Assembly: GCF_026991475.1 (NCBI RefSeq)
Contig: NZ_JALXBK010000107.1
Coordinates: 1 to 64,000 of the forward strand
Origin: Sulfurimonas sp.
GTDB taxonomy: Bacteria; Campylobacterota; Campylobacteria; Campylobacterales; Sulfurimonadaceae
Direction of reading: 5' to 3'
DNA: 64,000 nucleotides
Shown: positions 1 through 9,321 of the stretch, piece after piece
Layout of the letters: each line of letters starts with the position of its first letter
How positions within the stretch are numbered: the stretch's first letter is position 1
Notes under the pieces: generated by a model
Database searches by the model: none
Told to the model about the DNA's origin: nothing
The model's input: the letters and a program-made list of their open reading frames with translations, nothing else
Made by a program: the position numbers and the translations under genes

Positions 1-127
1 GCACCACCAATTCCTTTACCTGCTTTAATATCTTGAGCAAATTGCTCAACATCTACTTCTATCTTCATGTGTCTTTCCTTGGGTATTTGTTATTTTACCC
101 GATTGACACAGATTTTTGAACGGTCCC
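1..127 (-). mobile_element. Terminus of an IS256/Mutator-like insertion sequence, cut by the window edge (5' part of transposase ORF plus terminal repeat)
   Basis: Complement of 1..68 reads MKIEVDVEQFAQDIKAGKGIGGA.., resembling the N-terminus of IS256-type transposases. It is followed outward by GGGACCGTTCAAAAATCTGTGTCAATC (complement of about 101..127), similar to IS256-type terminal repeats. Other end not visible. Confidence 0.6.
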
Positions 128-150
128 TTGCATTTCGTCAAACACAGCAG

Positions 151-1863
151 TTATTTGAGTAGGATTTTAAAACTTACTCTTCTTGATTTTGCTTTATCTT
201 CTACTGCGTTTAGCATAATCTTATCTTTGTAGCTTGTCCCACTCCCTTTTAAAATAGTTGTGAGATAGTGCTGCGTTTGAGCGCCTTGTTGCATGAAAAT
301 AAATTTCAGTGTTTCATAAGCGCGTTTAAGTGAAAGATCTTCATTGTTAATGTAACGCTCCTCAAAATTACTTTTTTGCCATTCACTTGAAGTATGCCCA
401 TTTATCTCCAAAAGTGCTACGCTGTTTTGATGTGATTTTAGGAAAGGGAGAAGTTTTTTACTAAAGATGTCTAAAAAGTTTTTTTGTGCTTGTGTCAGTT
501 TATAAGCACCTGCTTTAAAGTAGAGATTTTTATCTGTGAAAGTAATGGTTAAATCTTCTTTTATTGAAAGCTTTTTTGCTTTTATCTCATCTTTAAAAAG
601 GCTGCATAGCTCTTTGTAAAAACTGCTGTTTGAGAGTGATATTTGTGCCATAGTTGCATCTTTGTTTAACTTTACTATCCACATGTTCTCTTCTTGAGAA
701 TTGTTGTCTGTATAGACTCCGACTGCGGCTACTTGCGAATTGTGCAAGATATGTAGTGCGTTAAAAGTATCATAGTTTTTATCTCCATAGTGTTCTTGCT
801 TGAGTAGCTTTAAATCAGAGTCAAAAATCATTGCCAGTCCATCTGTATTAAATTTATCTTTGACATACCCAACACCAATAATTTTACCATTTGAGAACTC
901 TGCAATGTCGTTTAAAACACTTGAGTATCTCGTAAAAATTGTTTCATCATGAATGATATTTTTATATAAATCAAACTTAATAAGACGAACCTGCGCCTTA
1001 CCAAAACTATTGTACATAGCCAAAGATATAATAAAATTACCATCTTTGAGTTTTATGATTTTATGTGCTCGGATAAGTTTTGTGCCATTAAAATGTTTTA
1101 ACCAAATTCTATTTCCATTTTCACTTAAACGCATAAGCGTAATATCTCTATTGTTATCATACTCTGTTGTGGCTAAAACAAGGATTGAACCATCGTTTGC
1201 CTCTACTGCACTGACTCCTCTGTCATCATGAATTGTTCCATACTTTTTACTCCAGAGCATTTGTCCATCTTTTGTAAAGCGTGTTATGAAAATGTCATCG
1301 CCGCCTAAACCAGTTCTAAACATATTGTCCTGAGCATCTCGCGAGGTTACTGAAAAGCCAACTGCTAGTACACCTCCATCTCTTAGTTGAGTTAGTGTAT
1401 TCATTTTATCGAAGTTTTTTGTACCAAATTTTTTGAAATACAGAAGATTTCCATTTGTGTCAAGTTTGACAAGAAGTAGCTTGCCATTCATGGTGTATCC
1501 GCCGATAAAGTAGCCATTTGTTGGTGTTTTTTGCACAGCTACTGCTGTATTAAACTCTCTAAGTGCGGCATTTTTGCTAAGAAGTATTTTTGCCTGTTCA
1601 TTTATTTTCATAAGGTGCATTTGATAACCATATTTATTTGAAACAGATGAAAGATAATCAAAAGTATTAGTGTAAGTAGAATGATTTTGTTTTGTTTGTT
1701 TGTAGTTTTTTGTAAACCCAACTGCACTTATAGTACGGTCATAATCCTCAGTAACATCAAAAAGGGCTGAGTCAAATGGTTTGTGAATAATTAAAGAAAA
1801 ATCTGTAGCCACTGCGTTTAGGGAAGTGAAAATAAGTAGAGAGAGAAAAAGTGCTAGTTTCAT
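151..1863 (-). CDS. Secreted/periplasmic repeat protein with C-terminal OmpA-like domain
   Basis: Signal peptide, repeated WxKxxG/GGxxxxV-type segments, OmpA-like C-terminus (LLEINGHTSSEW..N..LSLKRAYETLKFI). Confidence 0.6.
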   Translation of the reverse strand: MKLALFLSLLIFTSLNAVATDFSLIIHKPFDSALFDVTEDYDRTISAVGFTKNYKQTKQNHSTYTNTFDYLSSVSNKYGYQMHLMKINEQAKILLSKNAALREFNTAVAVQKTPTNGYFIGGYTMNGKLLLVKLDTNGNLLYFKKFGTKNFDKMNTLTQLRDGGVLAVGFSVTSRDAQDNMFRTGLGGDDIFITRFTKDGQMLWSKKYGTIHDDRGVSAVEANDGSILVLATTEYDNNRDITLMRLSENGNRIWLKHFNGTKLIRAHKIIKLKDGNFIISLAMYNSFGKAQVRLIKFDLYKNIIHDETIFTRYSSVLNDIAEFSNGKIIGVGYVKDKFNTDGLAMIFDSDLKLLKQEHYGDKNYDTFNALHILHNSQVAAVGVYTDNNSQEENMWIVKLNKDATMAQISLSNSSFYKELCSLFKDEIKAKKLSIKEDLTITFTDKNLYFKAGAYKLTQAQKNFLDIFSKKLLPFLKSHQNSVALLEINGHTSSEWQKSNFEERYINNEDLSLKRAYETLKFIFMQQGAQTQHYLTTILKGSGTSYKDKIMLNAVEDKAKSRRVSFKILLK

Positions 1864-1965
1864 AGTATCGCTTTTTACTAGAGTTATAGCAAGAAATATT
1901 CCTATTTTTTAAAGAATAAGAGAGAGAGGGAAATACTCCCAAAAAAGGGAGTAAAAAAGAGAAAA

Positions 1966-2229
1966 CTATCTTAAGTTTTCAAATGGTGCAGTTACAACTT
2001 GCTTACGAGTTACAGTATATGGAACTAAAGCTGCTGCACGAGCACGTTTAATAACTACTGTAATCATATCTTGGTGACGTTTACAGTTACCAGTCAAACG
2101 ACGTGGCATAATTTTATATCTCTCTGAAAGTGAGAAACGTAGGCTTGCTACTTCTTTATAATCCATGAAGTCAACTTTTGCTTCACAGTATTTACAATAT
2201 CTTTTTTTGTATTTTCTTTTTTCTGACAT
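1966..2229 (-). CDS. rpsR: 30S ribosomal protein S18
   Basis: [30 protein letters not shown] type S18 sequence; rpsF-ssb-rpsR order. Confidence 0.95.
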   Translation of the reverse strand: MSEKRKYKKRYCKYCEAKVDFMDYKEVASLRFSLSERYKIMPRRLTGNCKRHQDMITVVIKRARAAALVPYTVTRKQVVTAPFENLR

Positions 2230-2256
2230 GTTATTACCTTTTATATCTTTTTTTGT

Positions 2257-2829
2257 CTAAAATGGAATTTCATCTTCATCTATATCAATCTCAGGAATCG
2301 CTGCTGCGCTTGGCATTTCGCGACTTTGAGCCTGTGCTTGATTATTATTGTAGCTAGGTTGTTGATAACTTTGCTGTGGCTGTTGCTGCGTTTGAGGTTG
2401 TTGCTGTTGCATCGGTTGTTGATAGCTTTGAGCTTGACCTTGTTGCGGAGCATTGTATCCACCGTTTTGAGCAGGAGCATTGTAGCCGCCGCCTTGCTGG
2501 TTATCACCTTTTGAGTCTAGCATTTGCATAGTCTCTACAATAACAGAGTGTTTTGATCTTTTTTGTCCATTTTGGTCAACCCATTGTTCAAAATTTAATC
2601 TTCCCTCAACTAGGATTTTGCTTCCTTTTCTAAGGTATTGGTTTGCAACTTCTGCACTTCTTCCAAAGAATGTAATATCCACAAAACATACTTCCTCTTT
2701 TTTCTCACCATTACTAGTGAATTTACGGCTTGTAGCGATTGCAGTTTTTGCAATGCCCATTCCCGCTTGAGAGTATCTAAGCTCGATATCGCGTGTTAAG
2801 TTACCAACTAAAATTATTTTATTGAACAT
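2257..2829 (-). CDS. ssb: Single-stranded DNA-binding protein
   Basis: OB-fold start MFNKIILVGNLTRDIELRYS, Q/P-rich linker, acidic DEDEIPF tip. Confidence 0.95.
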   Translation of the reverse strand: MFNKIILVGNLTRDIELRYSQAGMGIAKTAIATSRKFTSNGEKKEEVCFVDITFFGRSAEVANQYLRKGSKILVEGRLNFEQWVDQNGQKRSKHSVIVETMQMLDSKGDNQQGGGYNAPAQNGGYNAPQQGQAQSYQQPMQQQQPQTQQQPQQSYQQPSYNNNQAQAQSREMPSAAAIPEIDIDEDEIPF

Positions 2830-2859
2830 TTGTCTTCCTTCAAATTATAGCTATTGCTA

Positions 2860-3330
2860 TTACTCAGCTGCTGCTTCTGTCGCTACTGGAGCTTCTTCTG
2901 TCGGTGCTTCTGTTGCTGGAGCTTCTTCAACTACTGGAGCTTCTGTTGCTGCTTCAGGAGCTGGAGTTGCTGCTGCCGCTTCTGCTAGTTCTGCTTTTTT
3001 GTTTGCTTTTTCAACAAGTCCATTCCACGCTTTGATTTCACGGTTTGTATCGTATTTAATAGTTACAAAACGTAAAAGTTCTTCGTTGATACGGAAACGT
3101 CTTTCAATCTCAGAAATAGCAGATGGAGCTGCTGAGTAGTATATTACTTGGTAATATCCACGTTCATTTTTATTGATTGGGTATGCTAATTTTCTCATTC
3201 CCATTGCGTTTGTAGCAGCTATTTCGCCACCGTTTGAAGTAATAACTTCTTCGATAGCTTTTAGGCTAGCTTGAATTTCTTCTGCAGTAAGTGTAGGTTT
3301 TACGATTACTAAGTTTTCGTAGTGTCTCAT
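2860..3330 (-). CDS. rpsF: 30S ribosomal protein S6 with Ala/Glu/Pro-rich C-terminal extension
   Basis: MRHYENLVIVKPTLTAEEI...RFRINEELLRF; operon context. Confidence 0.95.
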   Translation of the reverse strand: MRHYENLVIVKPTLTAEEIQASLKAIEEVITSNGGEIAATNAMGMRKLAYPINKNERGYYQVIYYSAAPSAISEIERRFRINEELLRFVTIKYDTNREIKAWNGLVEKANKKAELAEAAAATPAPEAATEAPVVEEAPATEAPTEEAPVATEAAAE

Positions 3331-3549
3331 ATAGTATGATCTCCTCTTGGTATGTGCCTCACGGCTTTTGTTTCCCTTTCGGATCTAAATATAGTGTCAC
3401 TTATGGACATTACAAAGAGAAAGGAACGCGCAATTGTACAGAAAATTTGCTTAAAATTAGCAAATGCTATTTATTTGACAATTTGCAATAAAAACAGAAA
3501 ATTTAATTTATTTTGCTATAGTTATGAAAATTTATATATTTGGCAGAAA

Positions 3550-4545
3550 ATGGCGAAACGAAAAAGAAGTACAAAAAAAGTAGATAAAAGTTCAAAATAT
3601 TTAGCGTATATAGCATGGTTCTTGGCAATTGTAGCGCTTATGCTGATTGCTCTAAGTATTGGATATTATTTTGGCATTAAAGATGCGAGGCAGACTCTAA
3701 CACCTAAACAAACAAAGCAAACGAAAAGAGCAAACAGAGAAGAAAAACTTCCAAAAATAGCAGTAACTAAAGTAGAAACGCAGCTTAAAGAAGTTTTGAA
3801 AAAAGGGCAGCAGACTTACATCTCTGCTGCACATGAAATAGAAGATGAAAAACTTGCCAATCCTCCAAAAGTAAAAGAGAAAAAGCGTGTAATTTATGAG
3901 CATAAACCTATGCTTGTTATTATTATAGATGATGTACAAACTGCACGGCAGGTAAAAGCCATAAAAAGTTTGCATTTACCGCTTACTATGTCATTTTTAC
4001 CTCCGCGTGCAGCACGGCCAAACTCAGCAAAACTTGCTGCTCATGAGAAATTTTATATGGTACATCTTCCTATGCAAGCGATGCATTTTAGCGCTGCAGA
4101 ACCAGATACTTTGAAAGTGAGTGACTCACAAGAACAGATTTCACAACGCATTGCTTTTATAAAAAAAGAGTTTCCAAGGGTACGCTATATAAATAATCAT
4201 ACTGGAAGTAAATTTACTGCAAATGAGAGAGCGGTAAATAGATTGATTTATGCTTTAAATAAAAATCATATTCACTTTATAGACAGTAGAACAACAGCAA
4301 AAACAAAAGTACCTCAAGTAGAAAAAGCGTACGGATTGAAATATGTTGCTCGAGATGTTTTTTTAGACCATCATATGGATAAAGCATATGTTTTAAAACA
4401 GATCAAAATTGCCATAAAGGTTGCAAAAGCTCATGGACATGCCATAGCAATTGGACATCCTCACAAAGAGACACTTGAAGCTATAAGAGAGTCAAAAAAG
4501 CTCTTTAAAGATGTGGATTTAGTGCAAGTTTATAAGGTCTACTAG
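3550..4545 (+). CDS. Divergent polysaccharide deacetylase family protein
   Basis: MLVIIIDDVQTARQ, MSFLPP, YMVHLPMQAM, NNHTGSKFT, FIDSRTTA, AIGHPHKET. Likely start is ATG 3550, not the ORF-track start at 3352. Confidence 0.8.
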   Translation: MAKRKRSTKKVDKSSKYLAYIAWFLAIVALMLIALSIGYYFGIKDARQTLTPKQTKQTKRANREEKLPKIAVTKVETQLKEVLKKGQQTYISAAHEIEDEKLANPPKVKEKKRVIYEHKPMLVIIIDDVQTARQVKAIKSLHLPLTMSFLPPRAARPNSAKLAAHEKFYMVHLPMQAMHFSAAEPDTLKVSDSQEQISQRIAFIKKEFPRVRYINNHTGSKFTANERAVNRLIYALNKNHIHFIDSRTTAKTKVPQVEKAYGLKYVARDVFLDHHMDKAYVLKQIKIAIKVAKAHGHAIAIGHPHKETLEAIRESKKLFKDVDLVQVYKVY

Positions 4546-4549
4546 GAGA

Positions 4550-5326
4550 ATGCAAAAAAGAGTAAATTTTCATATTGATGCTTTAGATGCAATGAAAAAA
4601 TATCCAAAAGAGCTCTGTTTTAAAGGAAACCTTGAGCTTTTAAAGAGACCAAAAATGGCAATAGTGGGCAGTAGAAAACCAAATCAATACGCAAGAGAGA
4701 TGACCCATATTTTAGCTTCAAAACTTGCAAACGCGGGTGTTTGTATTGTTAGTGGTGGCGCTATTGGTGTGGATGCAATTGCACATAAAGCAGCAGGTAG
4801 TAAAAATACTATAATGGTAGCAGCAACAGGTTTAGATAAACGCTACCCTGCAATAAATGCGAAATTGATACAAAGTATGGAGAATGAGGGCTTGGTTCTG
4901 AGTCAGTTTACAGAAGGGACACCCTCTACAAGATACAACTTTGTACTAAGAAATGAGCTTGTAGTTGCACTTGGTGATGTTCTTATTGTAAGCTATGCAG
5001 ATTTAAACTCAGGAACGATGCGAAGTGTGGAGTATGCTCTGAAAATGGGAAAAAAGATATATGTTTTAGCCCATAGAATTGGTGAGAGTGAAGCTACGAA
5101 CAGACTTCTAAGTGAGACAAAGGCAGAAGCTATTTATGATATTGACAGTTTTGTAAAAAGGTTCACCGCGTTTGATATAGCGCCAATAAAAGAGGATGAA
5201 TTTTTAGACTATTGCAAATCTAGTCCTACTTATGAAGAGGCATTAAAGAGATTCCCCTCAAGACTTTTTGAAGCAGAATTAAGCGGTGACGTAGTTGTGA
5301 AAAATGGGAAAGTCTATTTAGCTTAA
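4550..5326 (+). CDS. dprA: DNA processing protein DprA (natural transformation)
   Basis: AIVGSRKPNQYA, IVSGGAIGVDAIAHKAA, YPAINAKLI, RNELVVALGDVLIVSYADLNSGTMRSVEYAL. Confidence 0.92.
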   Translation: MQKRVNFHIDALDAMKKYPKELCFKGNLELLKRPKMAIVGSRKPNQYAREMTHILASKLANAGVCIVSGGAIGVDAIAHKAAGSKNTIMVAATGLDKRYPAINAKLIQSMENEGLVLSQFTEGTPSTRYNFVLRNELVVALGDVLIVSYADLNSGTMRSVEYALKMGKKIYVLAHRIGESEATNRLLSETKAEAIYDIDSFVKRFTAFDIAPIKEDEFLDYCKSSPTYEEALKRFPSRLFEAELSGDVVVKNGKVYLA

Positions 5327-5330
5327 GTGC

Positions 5331-6371
5331 TTAAATAATAAGCATTGCATCACCATAAGAGTAAAAACGGTAGTTCTCTTTTATGGCAGTAGCGTAGAGC
5401 TCCTGTGTCTTTTCAAGCCCAACAAAAGAGGCAACAAGCATTAAGAGTGTCGATTTTGGCAGATGAAAATTTGTAAGTAGGTAGTTTACTCTACTTGGTT
5501 TGTTGTTTGGATGTAAAAAAAGATTTGCTTCTCCACTTTGAATTTTGCCATGTTTTGCATAAAATTCAATGGTTCGTGTAGAGGTTGTTCCTACACTGAG
5601 TATGGGAGTCTTTGAGTCAAGTAACTCTTTTGCTGCGTTTGAAATAGCATAGTATTCGGCATGCATTGGATGCTCTGTAATAATGTCTGCCTCTACTGGT
5701 TTAAACGTGCCACTGCCAACATGAAGTGTGACATAAGCATGTTTGTGATTTTTACAAATGCGTTCGTGTTGTTCTGGTGTGAAGTGTAGTGAAGCAGTAG
5801 GTGCAGCAACGGCTCCCTCTTCTTTTGCAAAGACACTCTGGTACTCATTGGCATCGGCTGTTTCATCTTCTCTTTGTATATAAGGTGGGAGAGGAATATG
5901 TCCAATTTTATCTACTATTGGCAACAGCTCTTCAAAACGCAGCAGTTTTTTATCTTTGAAAAAATTAACTTCGCGACTGCCATCGTCATTACAGCTTATT
6001 ACTTTTGCTTGTAAATTTTCATCAAACAATAGTTGGGTCCCTGCTTTTACTCGTCCACGAATATAGACATTTATATCGACTGCATTTAGAGGTCTGTTTA
6101 TAAGCAGTTCTATTTTACCACCACTTGGTTTATGCCCAAAAAGGCGTGCTTTTATGACTTTTGTGTCATTAAATATTAAGGCACAGTCTTTTGGAATAAA
6201 CTGCTCTAAATCATAAAAGTGTGCATGAGTAATGGTGTCTGTCTCTCTATTATAAACTAAGAGTTTTGCATGGTCACGAGGATTTGCAGGGTAAGCAGCT
6301 ATAAGTTCATCTGGCAGATGAAAATCATAGCTGCTTGTGAGTAACTCTGGGTTACTCACTTTTTTTCTCAT
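5331..6371 (-). CDS. queA: S-adenosylmethionine:tRNA ribosyltransferase-isomerase
   Basis: YDFHLPDELIAAYP, GGKIELL, PTASLHFT, LHVGSGTFKPVE, VGTTSTRTIE, TNFHLPKSTLLMLV. Confidence 0.95.
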   Translation of the reverse strand: MRKKVSNPELLTSSYDFHLPDELIAAYPANPRDHAKLLVYNRETDTITHAHFYDLEQFIPKDCALIFNDTKVIKARLFGHKPSGGKIELLINRPLNAVDINVYIRGRVKAGTQLLFDENLQAKVISCNDDGSREVNFFKDKKLLRFEELLPIVDKIGHIPLPPYIQREDETADANEYQSVFAKEEGAVAAPTASLHFTPEQHERICKNHKHAYVTLHVGSGTFKPVEADIITEHPMHAEYYAISNAAKELLDSKTPILSVGTTSTRTIEFYAKHGKIQSGEANLFLHPNNKPSRVNYLLTNFHLPKSTLLMLVASFVGLEKTQELYATAIKENYRFYSYGDAMLII

Positions 6372-7218
6372 CTATATCGTCATCTTGAGCTTTTTCGTCT
6401 ATTTCATTTTTTTTAGTTATCTCTTCACTCTCTTGTTCTTGGTTCTCGTCTTCTTCATTATCTTCTTCATCTTCATCTTCATCTTCTGCAGGGTTCACCA
6501 TTTTTACAATAAGAATAGATGCTCCATACAAGACAAGTAATGGACCAGCCATAAGAAGTTGCGTTAAAACATCTGGTGGAGTAAGAAGTGCAGCTACTAT
6601 AAATATAATGACGATTGCATATTTGAAAAATGCCATCATTTGTTTGTCGTTTACAAGACCAAGAAGTGCTAAGAAGTAGGCAAAGACAGGCAGTTCAAAG
6701 GCAATTCCAAAGCCAAACATAATTTTTGTAAAAAAACCAACATAATCTTCTATATTTATGAGTGGCGTAAATCTAAAACTACCAAAGGTAATAAGGAAAT
6801 CAAAACCAAAAGGAGTAACAACATAGTAAGCAAATAAAACACCTACTATAAACATTATTGTCCCTCCAAGAATAAAAGGAATAATCATCTTTTTCTCATG
6901 AGAATAGAGCCCTGGTGCAATGAAGAGCCAAATCTGTGAGAGTATAACAGGAAGTGCGGCAATGATGGCCGCAAAAAAGGAGACCTTAAGTGCTACGAAA
7001 AATGCACCACCAACTTGTGAAGTTGTTACCATTCCATTTGCTGCATGAATAGAAACTTTTCCAACGGCAATAAGGGCTTGGTTCAGCGGTGCAACCATCC
7101 AGTTTAAAAGAAATTCATGGAAGTAAAACATTACAAAAAACATAACTATAAGACTAGCAGCAGAGATAGCCAATCTCTTTCTAAGTTCGGCTAAGTGGGG
7201 TATTAATTCATCAAACAT
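6352..7218 (-). CDS. tatC: Twin-arginine translocase subunit TatC with acidic C-terminal tail
   Basis: HLAELRKRLA, multiple TM helices, FELPVFAYFLALLGLV; next to tatB. Confidence 0.95.
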   Translation of the reverse strand: MFDELIPHLAELRKRLAISAASLIVMFFVMFYFHEFLLNWMVAPLNQALIAVGKVSIHAANGMVTTSQVGGAFFVALKVSFFAAIIAALPVILSQIWLFIAPGLYSHEKKMIIPFILGGTIMFIVGVLFAYYVVTPFGFDFLITFGSFRFTPLINIEDYVGFFTKIMFGFGIAFELPVFAYFLALLGLVNDKQMMAFFKYAIVIIFIVAALLTPPDVLTQLLMAGPLLVLYGASILIVKMVNPAEDEDEDEEDNEEDENQEQESEEITKKNEIDEKAQDDDIDEKKSE

Positions 7219-7648
7219 CTATATTATCTTCTTCTTTTTTAGGAGTTTTCTTTTTTTTCTTTTTGAAAGTGACTTCTTGCGTTTGGCTCTTCTCTTCTAC
7301 AGGTGCTTGTGCTTTGACAATCTCTGGTGGTATTTCATCTACATCATCTTTTAAAAGATGGTCTGCATAAACATTTAGAGATGCTGTTGCTTGCGAAGGC
7401 ATATTTGCAACTTTATTTACCTGTTCACTCGCGTTTAAAAGCTCTTTCTTATAAGCAAGTGCCTCTTTTTTAATATCAGAGATATGCAGCTCATCTTCTA
7501 TGGAATCTTTTACGCTTCCGACCGTATTTTTAACATTTCTAAAAAATTTAGCAATTTCTATCATTGTACTAGGAAGTTTTTCAGGACCTAGAAAAAGGAT
7601 AGCTATAACTGCTATGAGAAGTATCTCAGTAAAACCCATACCAAACAT
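7211..7648 (-). CDS. tatB: Twin-arginine translocase subunit TatB
   Basis: MFGMGFTEILLIAVIAILFLGPEKLP. Confidence 0.9.
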   Translation of the reverse strand: MFGMGFTEILLIAVIAILFLGPEKLPSTMIEIAKFFRNVKNTVGSVKDSIEDELHISDIKKEALAYKKELLNASEQVNKVANMPSQATASLNVYADHLLKDDVDEIPPEIVKAQAPVEEKSQTQEVTFKKKKKKTPKKEEDNIDV

Positions 7649-7701
7649 GTTACGCCTTCAAAGTTTTTTATGATTTTATCTAAAGTATGATTAAATAATC
7701 T

Positions 7702-8757
7702 TCAAGAAGTTAAATACAGAGCAATCTCGTCTGCTAAAAGATAGTCAGGGTTAAAAAAAGTAGCATTTTTTAGGAGCAGTTTCTTCTCCTGAACTAAAAG
7801 GGAAGCTCTATTTTTTTCTTCATCGGTTAAAATCTCTTTTTGTACTCCAACACAAGAACGAAAGCCTAAAAATATCTTTTCTAAGCGTATATCTTCCTGT
7901 GTTAAACTCTCCTCATTTATAGAGAGAGGATTTTGAATGTAGGCTTCAATGGATGGGGTAGGATAGTAGCGTTTTGTGCCAAGCTTGCCAACTGCACCTG
8001 CACCTGCACCTATGTAATCTTTATATTTCCAGTAGCCTAAGTTATGCTCTGAATGGTAGGTGCCGAAATTACTAATTTCATATTGTGTAAAGTTTTGTTT
8101 TTGTATTTGAGCAAAAATCCATTGTGTGATTTCTAACTGCTCTGATGACATTTCAGGACGCGCTTGAAACGCAGTACCCTCTTCAATGGTAAGCGCATAA
8201 GCACTGAGATGGTTTATTGGAAGACTAAACGCAGTCTCAATGTCTTTTTGTAGCAGCTCTTTTGTGTCGCCAAGAGTTGCGTAAATAAGATCAAGAGAGA
8301 GGTTCTCATAGCCAATTTTTTCTGCGTTTAAGAGTGCTTCTTTTGCCATCTCTGGGGTATGAGCACGGTTTAGTAGTTTGAGTTTGTCTTTGTTAAAGCT
8401 CTGTACACCAAAACTAATGCGGTTTACTCCAAGTTTTTTCATCCCCTCAAGCCACTCATAAGTAGCACTATTGGGATTTGCTTCACTTGTTATTTCGGCA
8501 TCTTTTTTGAGATAAGGTCTAAGGAGTTCAAAAATTGGAGCATAGAGAGATGGTGCAACTGTTGAGGGTGTGCCACCTCCAATAAAAAGTGTTTCAATAG
8601 ACTCTTTTGTTGTAGAAAATCTTTTAAGTTCATAGCTAAGTTGTGCTAAAAGTGCCTGCATATACTCCTCTTTGAGATGAAATTTATCTACATAAGAGTT
8701 AAAAGCGCAGTAAGAGCATTTGGAATCGCAAAATGGAATGTGTATATATAGTAACAT
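7702..8757 (-). CDS. hemW: HemW-like radical SAM protein (coproporphyrinogen III oxidase family)
   Basis: YIHIPFCDSKCSYCAFNSY, FIGGGTPS, NRISFGVQSF, SAYALTIEEGT, GAGAGAVG. Confidence 0.9.
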   Translation of the reverse strand: MLLYIHIPFCDSKCSYCAFNSYVDKFHLKEEYMQALLAQLSYELKRFSTTKESIETLFIGGGTPSTVAPSLYAPIFELLRPYLKKDAEITSEANPNSATYEWLEGMKKLGVNRISFGVQSFNKDKLKLLNRAHTPEMAKEALLNAEKIGYENLSLDLIYATLGDTKELLQKDIETAFSLPINHLSAYALTIEEGTAFQARPEMSSEQLEITQWIFAQIQKQNFTQYEISNFGTYHSEHNLGYWKYKDYIGAGAGAVGKLGTKRYYPTPSIEAYIQNPLSINEESLTQEDIRLEKIFLGFRSCVGVQKEILTDEEKNRASLLVQEKKLLLKNATFFNPDYLLADEIALYLTS

Positions 8758-8816
8758 TTTGAAAGTATAGCGAAATTTTTACCTTACCCTTAAGCCATTG
8801 CTTAAAAGCTTTTTAG

Positions 8817-8822
8817 TATAAT
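8817..8822 (+). promoter_or_regulatory. Candidate sigma70 -10 element for rppH-lysC-hobA-holB-folP
   Basis: TATAAT about 28 nt upstream of the rppH start; no clear -35. Confidence 0.4.
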
Positions 8823-8850
8823 CGCGTAATTTAATTTAGGTATATATATT

Positions 8851-9321
8851 ATGAAAAGTACAGAGAAATACCGTCCGAACGTTGCAATGATATTAGTTTC
8901 ACATAACTATCCACAAAAAAAAGAAATTTTTATTGCTCAAAGAAATGATTTGACAGATATTTGGCAGTTTCCACAAGGTGGAATTGATGAAGGAGAAGAG
9001 GTAGAAGATGCTCTTTTTCGTGAAATGGAAGAGGAGATAGGAACAAACGCAGCTGAAATTGTTGCTGCGTATCCTGAATGGATCTCTTATGATTTTCCAC
9101 CTAAAATTTTAAAAAAGATGAAGCCATATAAAGGGCAGATACAAAAATACTACTTGGTGAAACTCTCTAAAGATGCAAAAATAGATATACATACGAAGCA
9201 TCCTGAGTTTTCAGATTATAAATTTGTAACTGTAGATGATGTGTTAAATCTTACAGCGTATTTTAAAAAACCTGTCTATGAAAAAGTTATAAAATATTTT
9301 GTGAAGGAGGGGCTGTTATAG
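8851..9321 (+). CDS. rppH: RNA pyrophosphohydrolase (Nudix)
   Basis: YRPNVAMILVS, WQFPQGGIDEGEEVEDALFREMEEEIG Nudix box. Confidence 0.92.
   Translation: MKSTEKYRPNVAMILVSHNYPQKKEIFIAQRNDLTDIWQFPQGGIDEGEEVEDALFREMEEEIGTNAAEIVAAYPEWISYDFPPKILKKMKPYKGQIQKYYLVKLSKDAKIDIHTKHPEFSDYKFVTVDDVLNLTAYFKKPVYEKVIKYFVKEGLL

Noticed and set aside
2822-3139. Plus-strand 105-aa ORF antisense to rpsF
   Set aside because: Low-complexity Ala/Ser translation mirrors the GC-richer S6 tail; no independent coding evidence.
7990-8012. CACCTG tandem repeat in hemW
   Set aside because: Encodes the conserved GAGAG stretch of HemW-like proteins.
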